From the NCBI GenBank assembly GCA_016709225.1, contig JADJEE010000001.1:2604001-2668000 (forward strand): a stretch of DNA of 64,000 nucleotides, read 5' to 3'. The translations under genes were made by a program, and so were the position numbers. Origin of the DNA: Deltaproteobacteria bacterium (GTDB taxonomy: Bacteria > Myxococcota_A > Polyangia > Nannocystales > Nannocystaceae). The notes under the pieces are model-generated. The model did not search any database, was not told the DNA's origin, and worked only from the letters and a program-made list of their open reading frames with translations. Below, one piece after another: positions 1-11,969 of this stretch. Within the stretch, counting starts at the first letter, position 1, and each line of letters begins with the position of its first letter.

Positions 1-394
1 AACCGAGTCCCGGCACCAGCACGAGCGCGCCCCCGAGCTGCGCGAGCGCGTCGATGCGCGGGCGCGTGGGGCTGGGCTCGATCAAGCCGAAGCAGCCCGA
101 GCGCAGATCGTCGGGCCCGCCGGTGTCCACGAACTCCAGCACGTCACCGCGCACGCGCGGCAGCCACAGCGGCGTGCCCCGCTCCCACGCCGCGTGCAGG
201 ATCGCGGCGGTATCGGGCTCGCCGCGCACGCCGACGAAGGCGACGAGCGCTTCGGCCTCCGCCCACAGCGGCGAGGCGAGCACGTGATCGCACAGCACCG
301 TCGAGCGCTGGTGGATCCACGCGCGCGGCAGCGCGGCCCGACGCGCCCGCAGCCGCTCGCGCACGCGCGTGCGGGCCTCGTCGTCGCCGCTCAC
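1..394 (-). CDS. 5-formyltetrahydrofolate cyclo-ligase, 3'-truncated by window edge
   Basis: Reading the minus strand from a GTG at 394 gives an uninterrupted frame that begins SGDDEARTRVRERLRARRAA and runs off the left edge, so only about 131 residues are visible. The family pattern is clear: a basic N-terminal helix (RxRxxLRxRR), then AFVGVRGEPDTAAIL, the LPRV strand, the CFGLIEPSP turn and the VLVPGLG strand that precedes the missing catalytic C-terminus. Enzymes of this family use ATP to convert 5-formyl-THF to 5,10-methenyl-THF in cytosolic folate metabolism. The start overlaps the stop of the upstream lipoprotein gene (GTGA), which suggests translational coupling. In many proteobacteria 6S RNA sits beside this gene; none was recognised here. 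The family call is firm; the start codon is likely but unproven. Confidence 0.85.
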   Translation of the reverse strand, partial: MSGDDEARTRVRERLRARRAALPRAWIHQRSTVLCDHVLASPLWAEAEALVAFVGVRGEPDTAAILHAAWERGTPLWLPRVRGDVLEFVDTGGPDDLRSGCFGLIEPSPTRPRIDALAQLGGALVLVPGLG

Positions 395-948
395 CCGCTG
401 CAGCCACCGAGGTCGAAGTAGCACTGTGCGGTGCAGGTCAGCGTGCCGTCGCCGAGCCCGAGGCTGGCGCAATCGAAGCCACCGAGATCGTCGCCGTCGC
501 ACTCCTCGTCGAGCTCGATGACGCCATCGCCACAGCTGGGCCCGCCGCTCGAGCTGCCCGAGCCCGAGTCGCTGCCCGAGCTGCCCGAGCCCGAGTCGCT
601 GCCCGAGCCCGAGCCCGAGTCGCTGCCCGAGCCGCTGCCCGAGCCCGAGTCGCTGCCCGATGCTCCACCGTCGCCGCTGGTGCCGTCGCCTGCACCGGTC
701 GACGCGGTGTCGGCGGTGTCGGCCGCGGTCCCGTTCGAGCCGCCATCGGTGGCATCGGTGCCCGTGAACGACCCCGCGCTGGTGCTCGCCGACGCACCGC
801 CCGTCGTCCCGCCATCGCTCGCGCCACCGCTGGTGGACATCGTGTCGACCGCTGCGCTCGTGCTCACGTCGGTGCCCTCGATCCCGAGGCAGCCGCCGGT
901 CGCCAGACCCACCAGCGCCACCAAGCTCGCGCGCAGCATGCAATCCAT
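391..948 (-). CDS. Low-complexity lipoprotein with C-terminal Cys-rich module
   Basis: Predicted 185-residue lipoprotein. The ATG at 948 gives MDCMLRASLVALVGLATGGC, a short signal peptide ending in a lipobox (TGGC), so the mature protein would start CLGIEGTDVSTSAAV. A long Thr/Ser/Gly/Ala linker follows, then Ser-Gly-Asp repeats (residues about 95-135), then a compact Cys-rich end containing CGDGVIELDEECDGDDLGG and CTAQCYFDLGGC. That tail resembles the CGDG-x-EECD repeats common in myxobacterial secreted proteins. No enzymatic motif is visible; a cell-surface or outer-membrane role is inferred from the lipobox and linker alone. The mature N-terminus is nearly identical to that of the lipoprotein at 10228-10686, down to nucleotide level. 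The stop overlaps the start of the folate gene downstream. Confidence 0.8.
   Translation of the reverse strand: MDCMLRASLVALVGLATGGCLGIEGTDVSTSAAVDTMSTSGGASDGGTTGGASASTSAGSFTGTDATDGGSNGTAADTADTASTGAGDGTSGDGGASGSDSGSGSGSGSDSGSGSGSDSGSGSSGSDSGSGSSSGGPSCGDGVIELDEECDGDDLGGFDCASLGLGDGTLTCTAQCYFDLGGCSG
551..661. repeat. In-frame tandem repeat encoding Ser-Gly/Ser-Asp linker
   Basis: Short near-identical units built on gctgcccgagcccgagtc recur here on the plus strand. Read on the minus strand they encode alternating Ser, Gly and Asp (GSDSGSGS-type). The array is inside the lipoprotein gene, stays in frame, and probably varies in length by slippage. Confidence 0.8.
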
Positions 949-1083
949 CCTGACAGCATAGCGCGACTGCGCCGCGCCCCCTCGGGCGCGACGCGCGACC
1001 ACCACGGCAGCGCCGCAGCACCGCCTCCGCCCTGGGATCCCGCTTGTCCGCCGGGGCCCGGACGTGCTACGAGTCGAGACCGC

Positions 1084-1156
1084 GCGGGAGTAACTCAGTT
1101 GGTAGAGTGTCAGCTTCCCAAGCTGGATGTCGCGGGTTCGAGCCCCGTCTCCCGCT
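1084..1156 (+). tRNA. tRNA-Gly (CCC anticodon)
   Basis: The sequence folds as a full cloverleaf. The acceptor stem is gcgggag paired with ctcccgc, the D-arm actc/gagt encloses agttggta, the anticodon stem tcagc/gctgg carries the loop ttcccaa (anticodon CCC, U33 present), and the T-arm gcggg/cccgt carries ttcgagc. The discriminator base is T at 1156 and the genome does not encode the full 3' CCA (tcc, then g). It stands alone between the lipoprotein and the UvrA-like gene. Confidence 0.95.
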
Positions 1157-1283
1157 CCGCGTAGGTGGATCGAAGCAAGCGTCGAGCCGCGAGGCTCCAC
1201 GGAGCCCTTCAGCGTGCGCGGCCGCGTTCCTTCGTCGCGTGGGGCCGGCAGCGGGGCGCACCGATTCCACCTTCGCGCCGCGC

Positions 1284-3677
<2,394 letters not shown>

Positions 3678-3742
3678 CGCGGCGCAAGCCTGCCACGGGC
3701 GGCCTGGGCTTGCCCAGGCGCGCGTACTACCCTTCGCGGCCG

Positions 3743-4582
3743 ATGCCCGCCGACGCCCGTGAGAACACCCGCCGCAGCTGGAACGTCGCCACCCGCAACC
3801 ACAACGCCCACAAGGGCGATCAGGCCGCGCGCCTGCGGGCGGGCCACGACGTGCTCTTCGACGAGGAGCTCGCGCTGCTCGGACCGCTCGAGGGCCGTCG
3901 ACTGGTCCACCTGCAGTGCAACAGCGGCCAGGACTCGCTGTGCCTCGCACGTCGCGGCGCGCACGTGACCGGCGTCGACTTCAGCGACGAGGCGATCGCG
4001 TTCGCGAAGGCGCTCTCGGACCGCAGCGAGATCCCCGCGCAGTTCGAGCACGCCGAGGTGGTGCAGTGGCTGCACGACACGCCGTCGCGCTTCGAGCTCG
4101 CGTTCTGCAGCTACGGCGCGGTGGGTTGGCTACCCGATCTACGCGCGTGGGCTCGCGGGGTCGCGCGGGTGCTGGAGCCCGGCGGGCGACTCGTCTACGT
4201 CGAGTTCCACCCGCTGGTGTGGTCGGTCGGGCCTGAGTTCCGCCTCGATCGCGACGACTACTTCGCCCGCGAGCCGTTCGTCGAGCCCGTGGGCGACTAC
4301 GTCGCCGGCTCCGGCACGGCGCTCGCCGCCGAGCACGACGACGCGGCCGCCGGCAGCAACGACATTCCCGCGACCAGCTGGCAGTGGACGCTCGCGGAGA
4401 TCCTCGAGGCGTGCATCGAGGCCGGCCTCGAGCTCGAGCACGTGCGCGAGTACCCCTACGCGAACGGCTGCCGCGTGCACCCGGGGCTCGAGGCCGAGCC
4501 GGGCACGCGACGCTGGCGGTGGCCCGCCGGGGTCGCGCGCGTGCCACTGATGTTCGGGCTCGTCGCGCGCCGGCGCCCCTGA
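3743..4582 (+). CDS. Class I SAM-dependent methyltransferase
   Basis: 279 residues from the ATG at 3743 (MPADARENTRRSWNVATRNH). The Rossmann motif I is LVHLQCNSGQDSLCLARRG (about residues 55-73), followed by VTGVDFSDEAI as the acidic-loop strand and LEPGGRLVYVEFHP as the post-core strand. This matches small-molecule methyltransferases of the Methyltransf_11/25 type; the substrate cannot be read from sequence. A WNVATRNHN-x-HKGDQ N-terminus recurs in similar methyltransferases of unknown substrate. It is transcribed divergently from the UvrA-like gene with about 65 bp between them, so the two may share a promoter region. Confidence 0.85.
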   Translation: MPADARENTRRSWNVATRNHNAHKGDQAARLRAGHDVLFDEELALLGPLEGRRLVHLQCNSGQDSLCLARRGAHVTGVDFSDEAIAFAKALSDRSEIPAQFEHAEVVQWLHDTPSRFELAFCSYGAVGWLPDLRAWARGVARVLEPGGRLVYVEFHPLVWSVGPEFRLDRDDYFAREPFVEPVGDYVAGSGTALAAEHDDAAAGSNDIPATSWQWTLAEILEACIEAGLELEHVREYPYANGCRVHPGLEAEPGTRRWRWPAGVARVPLMFGLVARRRP

Positions 4583-4655
4583 AGCGCGAACGGGCGCATC
4601 TGGCCCAACTCGGGCCGCGACCGACGCGTGCACGGCGACGCTCCGACGCGACGTT

Positions 4656-5141
4656 GTGTCGTGGGTGCCCGCGTCCACCACGATGGCGATGTGCGTGCTC
4701 GCCGTGGTGGTGCTCGCGACGTGGCACGAGCGTGCCGCGCGGACCAACCCGTGGCTCGAGCGTCTGCGCGTGCTGCTGCCGGCGTGGCGGTTCTTCGATC
4801 GGGTCGACACCGCGCCGTCCCTGCGCGTGCGCTTCGCGGCGCCGGACGCCGCATGGGGCGAGTGGCTCGACGCGCTCGCGGTCCCGCGACATCGCTGGCT
4901 GCTGGCGCCGGCGGGCAACCTCGCGCTCGCGTACCACGGCGTGGTCGCGCGACTGGTGACCGAAGGCGAGCTCGATGGTTCGCCGGAACAAGCGGTGACG
5001 CTGCTACTCGTCACCGATCTCGCACGTGAGGCGGTCCCGACCGAGCTCCGCGGCCGTGACGGCGCGCGGTGGCAGTGGTCGATCGTCGATGGCGATGCCG
5101 ATCGAACCGTGCTCGCGCGCTCGCCGGTGCTGGCCGCATGA
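4656..5141 (+). CDS. Small membrane-anchored protein, first gene of an HTTM-like pair
   Basis: 161 residues from GTG at 4656; an in-frame ATG at 4683 (MAMCVLAVVVLATW) would remove nine residues and start directly at the single hydrophobic helix. The remainder is soluble, with a WRFFDRVDTAPSLRVRF segment and a TLLLVTDLARE strand. No family motif was recognised. The stop overlaps the start of the next gene (ATGA at 5138-5141), so the two proteins are very likely translationally coupled and functionally linked, as seen for accessory proteins encoded beside HTTM/DoxX-like membrane proteins. This is an inference from context only. Confidence 0.7.
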   Translation: MSWVPASTTMAMCVLAVVVLATWHERAARTNPWLERLRVLLPAWRFFDRVDTAPSLRVRFAAPDAAWGEWLDALAVPRHRWLLAPAGNLALAYHGVVARLVTEGELDGSPEQAVTLLLVTDLAREAVPTELRGRDGARWQWSIVDGDADRTVLARSPVLAA

Positions 5142-5920
5142 GCGCGACGCTCGAGCAGGCCCTCGCTTGGACCTCGTGGCTGGCCGCGCTGGTCTGCGCG
5201 GTCGCGGCGATCGAGCTGTGGTCGGTGCGCCATGCGTGGCGCGATGCGGGTGTCTTCCGCTGGTCGACGCTGCGGATCGAGTACGACACGCTGCCCCGGC
5301 CGCTGCGCCGCGCGCTCGATCAGCTGTTCGACGGCCGCGGCTTTGCGTGGGTCGTGCGCCTGCAGCTCGGGCTCGCGCTCGCACTGCCGTGGTGGTCGCA
5401 CCCGCTGCCGGCGTGGGGCCTGGTCGCGACCACGCTGGCGTGCTCGGTGCGCTTCCGCGGCAGCTACAACGGCGGCAGCGATGCGATGACGATGGTGGTG
5501 TTGCTGGGCCTGGCAATCGCGCGCACGCGAACATCGTGGGCCGAGCTCGGGCTCGCATACATCGCGGCCCAACTGGTGCTGTCGTACTTCATCGCGGGCG
5601 TCGCCAAGCTGGCCGACCGGCGCTGGCGCGACGGCACCGCGCTGCCCGCCCTGCTCTCGATCCCACAGTACGGCGTGCCACCGCGAGCCCGTCGCGCACT
5701 GACGCATGCCACCGTGCGGCGCGCGGCCGCCGGGGGTGTGCTCGCCTTCGAGTGTGGATTTCCCCTCGCGCTCGTCGATGCCACCGCATGCGCGCTGCTG
5801 GCCACCGTCGCCCTCGCGTTCCACGTCGCGAATGTGGCGCTGCTCGGCCTCAACCGCTTCCTGCTGGCGTGGCTGGCCGCCTACCCTGCGCTGCTGTTCT
5901 GGTGCTCGCGCGGCGGGTGA
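5138..5920 (+). CDS. Polytopic membrane protein, HTTM/DoxX-like
   Basis: 260 residues with about six hydrophobic helices (for example TSWLAALVCAVAAIELW, LGLALALPWW, ATTLACSVRF, LAYIAAQLVLSYFIAGVAKL, LLATVALAFHVANVALLGL). The segment SYFIAGVAKLADRRWRDGTAL resembles the Gly-x-Lys-Leu...Trp-x-x-Gly core of HTTM (vitamin K-dependent carboxylase-like membrane region) proteins, whose function in bacteria is largely unknown. A soluble carboxylase domain is not present. The start is set by the ATGA overlap with the upstream gene. Family membership is a moderate-confidence reading. Confidence 0.75.
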   Translation: MSATLEQALAWTSWLAALVCAVAAIELWSVRHAWRDAGVFRWSTLRIEYDTLPRPLRRALDQLFDGRGFAWVVRLQLGLALALPWWSHPLPAWGLVATTLACSVRFRGSYNGGSDAMTMVVLLGLAIARTRTSWAELGLAYIAAQLVLSYFIAGVAKLADRRWRDGTALPALLSIPQYGVPPRARRALTHATVRRAAAGGVLAFECGFPLALVDATACALLATVALAFHVANVALLGLNRFLLAWLAAYPALLFWCSRGG

Positions 5921-6099
5921 GCGATGCCGCGACGGTGTGCGCGGCAGGCCCGCGTCACGCTCGCACGCCCACGTCCGCCGCTCGGGTGCCCCACGATCGA
6001 CGTGATCCACACTACGTCGCGGTCCGCGAGGTCGCGATGTTCGACCGCTGCGGGACGCCAGAAGGTTGCGTTCACGGCCACACGCGGTAGCGTCGCGGT

Positions 6100-6633
6100 G
6101 TGAAGCGTCTGTCCGCCGCCGTGCTTTCGATCGGGCTCGCCGCCGCGCCAGCAACCGCGCTCGCGGGCCCCAACGACAATTCCAACAAGCGCCCGTGGGC
6201 GCTGCAGATCGGCGCCGGCCCGACACTCGACATCCCGTTCGGCTTCGCGGTCGGCACCGTCGGCGTCGACTTCCAGTACCACTTCAAGAAGGGTGACGTC
6301 GGCCCCGCGCTCGGCGGCCTGCTGCACACCCACTTCGGCTTCGGCGACTTCGGCTTCACCACCGGACCGATCTTCATGTGGGACTTCCGCGTCGTGACCA
6401 GCAGCAACTTCAAGCTGTACGTCGCGCCGCTGGCGGCCGCCGGCTTCGGTCTCAACACCTACGGCCGCGGCGCCGATCCTTACTTCTTCGCCGACATCGG
6501 CGGCCAGCTCAAGGGCGTGTGGAACGACCGCGTGGGCTTCTTCGTGCGCCCCGCGACCTTCTCGGTGTGGGCGGGGCCGTTCGGCGGCGTCGCGTTGTGG
6601 ACGCTCTTCGGCGGGCTCACGCTTTCGTTCTGA
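6100..6633 (+). CDS. Secreted beta-barrel-like outer-membrane protein
   Basis: 177 residues from GTG at 6100. The N-terminus [23 protein letters not shown] is a signal peptide with a likely cleavage after ALA. The mature part alternates polar and hydrophobic residues with many Gly and aromatic residues (LQIGAGPTLDIPFGFAVG, YHFKKGDVGPALGGLLH, FGFGDFGFTTGPIFMW) and ends in a hydrophobic residue followed by Phe (LTLSF), typical of small outer-membrane beta-barrels recognised by BamA. No known family was identified. It appears to be a single-gene unit with about 180 bp of noncoding sequence upstream, in which no clear promoter was seen. Confidence 0.75.
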   Translation: MKRLSAAVLSIGLAAAPATALAGPNDNSNKRPWALQIGAGPTLDIPFGFAVGTVGVDFQYHFKKGDVGPALGGLLHTHFGFGDFGFTTGPIFMWDFRVVTSSNFKLYVAPLAAAGFGLNTYGRGADPYFFADIGGQLKGVWNDRVGFFVRPATFSVWAGPFGGVALWTLFGGLTLSF

Positions 6634-6674
6634 CCTGCCCATGGCGGCCCGCGCGTGCCCGCTCGATGCGTCGC

Positions 6675-7577
6675 TCAGCGATGGCCATCGCCGGCGCTGG
6701 CTCGCTCCTGCGGCACCACCGCGACCGCGAGCGGTAGCTCGGCCGCCAGCGCCGCCGCGGTGCTGCCGACGAAGGCGCGCTCGACCGTCGGCAGTCGACG
6801 CGATCCGACCACCAACAGCGGCGCGTGGGTCGACTGCACGAGTCGGCCGAGCGTGTCGATGACGGCGCCCTGCTCGACGCGCGACTCGAGCTGCGCGAGC
6901 CCGTGTCGATCGAGCCACCGCCGCAGCTCGGCCAGCGCGCGCGCGTGTTCCTGCTCGGCGAGCTCGTTCCAGGGCCCGTCGGCCACGTAGGCGCGCAGCA
7001 CCGGATCGAGCTGCGGGATCACGTGCACCGCGATGACCTCGCGCCCGAGGCGAGCGCCCATCTGTGCGGCGAAGCGGCATGCCGCCACGGCGTCCTCCCC
7101 CAGGTCGGTGGCGACCAGCACCGGCCCGGCGCCGAACGGAATCTGTGCGTAGTCCGGCGGCACCACCACGACGGTGGTCGGCAGCGCGCGCAGCAGCCGA
7201 CGCGCGTTGGTGCCGAGTCGGATGGTCGCGCGGGCATCGTCGGCCACCTGGCGACCGACCACGATGACTTCGGCGTGCTCGCCTTGGGCCTGGTGCGCCA
7301 ACACCTCGTGGGCGCGGGGACCGAGCGCGACGACCTCGCGGGTGAAGAATTCGCGGATGGCCGCCTCGTCGAGCTCGCGCTGCAACGCCTCGCGAGCTCG
7401 ACGACCCACCTCGTCGGGGCTCTGCAGCCGGAAGATCGGCGCCAGCTGCTCGCGCTCGATCACGTGCACGCCCACCAGCTCGAGCGGCTCGCCACCCGAC
7501 TGCGAGACCCACGACGCGAAGCGCACGGCACCGTGACTCGAGGGGCGCAGGTCGAGGGCGACGATCCAGGTCGACAT
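6675..7577 (-). CDS. Tandem universal stress protein (two USP domains)
   Basis: 300 residues from ATG at 7577. Two UspA-like domains occur in tandem: residues 1-140 (WIVALDLRPSSHGAVRFASW ... VVGRQVADDARATIRLGTNA ... TTVVVVP) and about 150-290 (PVLVATDLGEDAVAACRFAA ... LVVGSRRLPTVERAFVGSTA ... LAVAVVP). Both retain a G-x2-G/S...G-(T/S)-type phosphate-loop variant, so nucleotide binding is plausible but not certain. USPs are cytosolic stress-resistance proteins with undefined targets. The gene converges with the beta-barrel gene (41 bp between stops). Confidence 0.88.
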   Translation of the reverse strand: MSTWIVALDLRPSSHGAVRFASWVSQSGGEPLELVGVHVIEREQLAPIFRLQSPDEVGRRAREALQRELDEAAIREFFTREVVALGPRAHEVLAHQAQGEHAEVIVVGRQVADDARATIRLGTNARRLLRALPTTVVVVPPDYAQIPFGAGPVLVATDLGEDAVAACRFAAQMGARLGREVIAVHVIPQLDPVLRAYVADGPWNELAEQEHARALAELRRWLDRHGLAQLESRVEQGAVIDTLGRLVQSTHAPLLVVGSRRLPTVERAFVGSTAAALAAELPLAVAVVPQERASAGDGHR

Positions 7578-7676
7578 CGCTCCAAGGTTGCCCCGAGAAC
7601 GACGCCGACGGGCGCGAAGCTATTGCGGGGCCGCCGACGCCCGTCTACGGGCCTTCGGCGCCCCGACGCCCTGCCG

Positions 7677-8486
7677 CTACAGGGCCTTCAGCGCCTGCAT
7701 CGTCGAGGGACCGACACCCGCGACGGCCGCGACGTCGGCGAGCGACGCGTAGGGGCGATGATCGATCACCGCATGCGCGCCGGTGGCGTAGACGCCGAGG
7801 CCCACGAGATCCTCGAAGGTGGCGTGGTTGGCCAGCTCGAGCGCATCGGCGGCCTCGCGCGCCTCGAAGGTCACGCCGTCGAAGCTACCGGCGAGCACCG
7901 ACAGGTCGCCCCACGCCGGCGCAAAGCCGCGCAGCGCCAGCAGCGTCGCCTTGCCGACGTTGGGCGCCGCCGCGAGCTCGTCGAGCGAGGCGTACGGCGC
8001 GTGCTCGACCAGGCTGCGAGCAGCGGTGCTCGACAGCGCGACGTCGATGTCCAGCTCGGCGACGTCGGCCGAGTTCACGCCCCACAGCACCGACGCGGCC
8101 TCATCGGCCGTGAACTCGACGCCCTCGACCAGCGCGCCGGTGGGCACCGGATGATCGAGCACCCAGTCGTGCAGTCGCTGCATGCTCGCGACGCCGACGT
8201 ACTTCACGGACTCGACCTCCTCGAGGGTGTCGAAGCGATGATCGTCGGCGGTGCCGAGGTTGCCGTCGGTGCCGTTGCGATGGCCGATGATCGCCACCGC
8301 CGCGCGGCGATCGAGGCCGATCTCGAGGTCGAGGAGCTCGACGGTGGTCGCCGGTGCGTTGAGCAGCGCGAGCAGGGCCTGGCTCTCGGCCGGCGTGATG
8401 TCGAGGCGCGACTCGATGTCGGCGTCGGTCGTGTCGGCGGAGCAGGCGAAGCAGACGAACGGGAGCGTGAGCAGCAGGCGGCGCAT
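7677..8486 (-). CDS. Lipoprotein with helix-hairpin-helix-like repeats
   Basis: 269 residues. The ATG at 8486 gives MRRLLLTLPFVCFACSADTT, a signal peptide ending in a lipobox-like CFAC. Downstream are at least three helix-hairpin-helix-like segments: FDTLEEVESVKYVGVASMQR, YASLDELAAAPNVGKATLLA and YASLADVAAVAGVGPSTMQA, each with the G-[VI]-G hairpin flanked by helices. HhH motifs usually bind DNA non-specifically, as in ComEA, so an exported protein carrying several could bind extracellular DNA, but this is inference. It diverges from the sigma54-type activator gene with a low-GC gap between them. Confidence 0.8.
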   Translation of the reverse strand: MRRLLLTLPFVCFACSADTTDADIESRLDITPAESQALLALLNAPATTVELLDLEIGLDRRAAVAIIGHRNGTDGNLGTADDHRFDTLEEVESVKYVGVASMQRLHDWVLDHPVPTGALVEGVEFTADEAASVLWGVNSADVAELDIDVALSSTAARSLVEHAPYASLDELAAAPNVGKATLLALRGFAPAWGDLSVLAGSFDGVTFEAREAADALELANHATFEDLVGLGVYATGAHAVIDHRPYASLADVAAVAGVGPSTMQALKAL

Positions 8487-8597
8487 GGTCGGGACTCTCT
8501 TCCGGGGACTCTGATGGGGCGCCATGAGCAACGGGTATGCCGCTGACCTACACGCCCCATGCATCTGAAATGCTTGATCATTGTCGGCTGCAACGAG

Positions 8598-8611
8598 TTG
8601 CAATTTTGCAA
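8598..8611. promoter_or_regulatory. Paired TTGCAA palindrome, candidate operator
   Basis: Two copies of the self-complementary hexamer TTGCAA separated by TT lie 26 bp before the regulator start, in the AT-richer gap between two divergent genes. The symmetry and position suggest a protein-binding site, perhaps autoregulatory; no matching factor is known to me. Confidence 0.35.
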
Positions 8612-8636
8612 TTCGTGTGTCGATGATTCATCACCC

Positions 8637-10196
<1,560 letters not shown>

Positions 10197-10227
10197 CGCC
10201 GCAGCGCTCCCCGCACCGTCGCACCGG

Positions 10228-10686
10228 CTACGTCGACGCGGCGCCGCTGCTGCTGCCGTCCGAACCGCCGCTGCCGTCCGAACCGCTGCTGCCGGCCGAG
10301 CCACTGCTGCCGTCCGAGCCACTGCTGCCGGCCGAGCCGCTGCCGGTGTCGCTGGTGCCGGTGGTGTCGCCCGACGCCGCGCCGCCGCTGCCCGAGCTGC
10401 CATCCCCTGGGCGCCCGGTGGTGCCCTCACCCGAGTCGCCACCGCTGTCATCGGGTGGCCCACTCGCACTCGCACTCGCGCCGCCGTCGGCGGTGGTGCC
10501 ACCGGCCCCATCGCCGCCATCCGCCGAGGCGGAGGCCGACTCGCTGCCGGCCGCGGTCGTGTTCAGCCCCGAGGCGCTCCCCGAGTCGCCCACCGCGGCG
10601 CTCGTGCTCACATCGGTGCCCTCGATCCCGAGGCAGCCGGGTGCGCACGCGAGCACGACGGCGAGCAAGTGACGAACGCGGACCAT
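10228..10686 (-). CDS. Low-complexity Ser/Gly lipoprotein, partner of the one at 391-948
   Basis: 152 residues from ATG at 10686. The signal peptide MVRVRHLLAVVLACAPGC ends in a lipobox and the mature protein begins CLGIEGTDVSTSAAV, matching the lipoprotein at 391-948. The rest is almost wholly Ser, Gly, Ala, Asp and Thr, with six-residue repeats of GSDGSS/GSAGSS near the end (about 18-bp units at 10246-10345). Unlike the other lipoprotein it lacks the C-terminal Cys-rich module, so it may be a truncated or linker-only derivative. No function can be assigned. Confidence 0.75.
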   Translation of the reverse strand: MVRVRHLLAVVLACAPGCLGIEGTDVSTSAAVGDSGSASGLNTTAAGSESASASADGGDGAGGTTADGGASASASGPPDDSGGDSGEGTTGRPGDGSSGSGGAASGDTTGTSDTGSGSAGSSGSDGSSGSAGSSGSDGSGGSDGSSSGAAST

Positions 10687-10746
10687 CGCAGGCGAGGTCA
10701 CGACGTTAGCACGCCGACGCAGCGCCCGAGCACGACCGCGCCCTGC

Positions 10747-10799
10747 TGCCCAATTCGGGCAAGCGTGGGCAAGTCGCCTGCCCAAGTCGGGCGAGCGTG
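10747..10799. promoter_or_regulatory. Two 21-bp direct repeats, candidate operator pair
   Basis: Units at 10747-10767 and 10779-10799 match at 19 of 21 positions and lie exactly 32 bp apart, about three helical turns. The first unit contains the dyad TGCCC-AATTC-GGGCA. They lie between the divergent lipoprotein (ending at 10686) and the DUF3829-like gene (starting at 10865), which fits binding of a regulator to the same DNA face. This is by inspection; no known consensus was matched. Confidence 0.45.
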
Positions 10800-10864
10800 T
10801 TGCCCGACACGATTAACCGTGAGTCCCGACGAACGGCACGGTGGTTGCTGTACGGTCGGGACCC

Positions 10865-11920
10865 ATGCCGGTCCGTACCAAGATTTCGCTGCTCGCAGTG
10901 TTGTCCCTCATGCCGGGACTTGGTTGCGACAAAATCGTCGCGCTCATCAACGATGGGGCCCAAGCCGCCGCCAACGAGGCCGGCGGCGGCCTCACCGGCG
11001 GTCCCAAGACCGACGACGACCGTCTCGGCGAGAAGCTGCAGGCGTACATCGACTGCATCAACGGGCCCGCGACCAACATCTCCGATTCGGGCAAGCGCTA
11101 CTTCGACTGGATCGACGACCCCAAGGTCGGCCCCACCGGGAAGGAGACCAGCGTCTACGGCCTCTACGAGATCCGCGACACCAAGCCGTGCCTCGACGGC
11201 ATCGCGAAGGCCGCGGAGCTCGAGCCCGACGACGCCGACCTCGAGGCGGCCGCGAAGGCCTTCGCGGACGCGGTCAGCACCGCGGCGCCGTTGATGAACG
11301 AGGCCTACAAGTACTACGACGAGGACAACTACAAGGACGACAAGTGGGCCAAGGCCAAGGAGCTGCACCCCAAGCTCATGGCAGCGATCGAGACCTTCGA
11401 GGGTACCAACGCCAAGCTGCGCGAGATCGTCGGCAACCGCAACGATGCGCTACAGGAGCGCGACCTCTCGCGCATCGAAGCCGAGATGGGCAAGACCTTG
11501 ATGTGGCACCAGCGCAAGATCATGGTGCTCTCGAAGAAGGTGATGGACACCGCCGACGTCGAGGTCGCGCCGGAGTTCAAGCTCGATCTGGCGGTGTTCG
11601 AGCCGCTCGTCAACGAGCTCGAGACCGAGCTGAGCGCGACCGAGGAGTATGGCAAGGCCCACAAGGAGGAGCTCGACTCGGTGACGATGTACAGCTCGTT
11701 CCAGTCGGAGGCCGAGGAGTTCAAGAAGATCGCCAAGGAGGTGCTCCGTCGCAAGCGCGACAACCAGGCCTTCACCAAGGATGATCTCGAGCGCTTCGCC
11801 AGCGGCCCCGCGTCGTGGGTCGAGGGCAGCCCCGCGAAGCTGCTCGACAAGTACAACAGCCTCGTCAGCCGCAGCAACTCGCTCAACTACTCGTTCTACA
11901 AGCCGGCGCCCAAGGGCTAG
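10865..11920 (+). CDS. DUF3829-like (YiiG-type) lipoprotein
   Basis: 351 residues from the ATG at 10865; MPVRTKISLLAVLSLMPGLGC is a signal peptide with a lipobox, so the mature protein starts at Cys21. The mature part is highly charged and mostly helical, with a YIDCINGP-containing first helix region, a YYDEDNYKDDKWAKAKELHP segment and a C-terminal FYKPAPKG. This pattern (lipoprotein, paired helices, Asp-Asp/Lys-rich middle, conserved NSLNYSFY near the end) resembles DUF3829/YiiG proteins, whose role is unknown. It converges with the MoxR-like gene; the 24-bp gap and the end of that gene form a perfect 10-bp stem. Confidence 0.75.
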   Translation: MPVRTKISLLAVLSLMPGLGCDKIVALINDGAQAAANEAGGGLTGGPKTDDDRLGEKLQAYIDCINGPATNISDSGKRYFDWIDDPKVGPTGKETSVYGLYEIRDTKPCLDGIAKAAELEPDDADLEAAAKAFADAVSTAAPLMNEAYKYYDEDNYKDDKWAKAKELHPKLMAAIETFEGTNAKLREIVGNRNDALQERDLSRIEAEMGKTLMWHQRKIMVLSKKVMDTADVEVAPEFKLDLAVFEPLVNELETELSATEEYGKAHKEELDSVTMYSSFQSEAEEFKKIAKEVLRRKRDNQAFTKDDLERFASGPASWVEGSPAKLLDKYNSLVSRSNSLNYSFYKPAPKG

Positions 11921-11941
11921 TCGGCGCGCATGCTCGGGTGA

Positions 11942-11969
11942 GGGCTACGCGTCGCCGGGCGCGTAGCCC
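11942..11969. terminator. Stem-loop between convergent genes
   Basis: gggctacgcg and cgcgtagccc form a perfect 10-bp stem with an 8-base loop. It overlaps the last codons of the MoxR-like gene and sits 22 bp after the DUF3829-like stop. There is no T-tract, so termination is plausible but unproven. Confidence 0.4.

Noticed and set aside
551..661. CRISPR-like repetition
   Set aside because: The units are short, contiguous and in frame within a lipoprotein gene; there are no spacers or cas genes.
1..1083. 6S RNA next to the folate cyclo-ligase gene
   Set aside because: No long bulged hairpin of the 6S type was recognised upstream; the position is taken by a lipoprotein gene.
8515..8530. Possible sigma54 -24/-12 promoter (TGGGGCG...GAGCA)
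   Set aside because: GG and GC spacing fits, but four positions of the TGGCAC/TTGC consensus mismatch.
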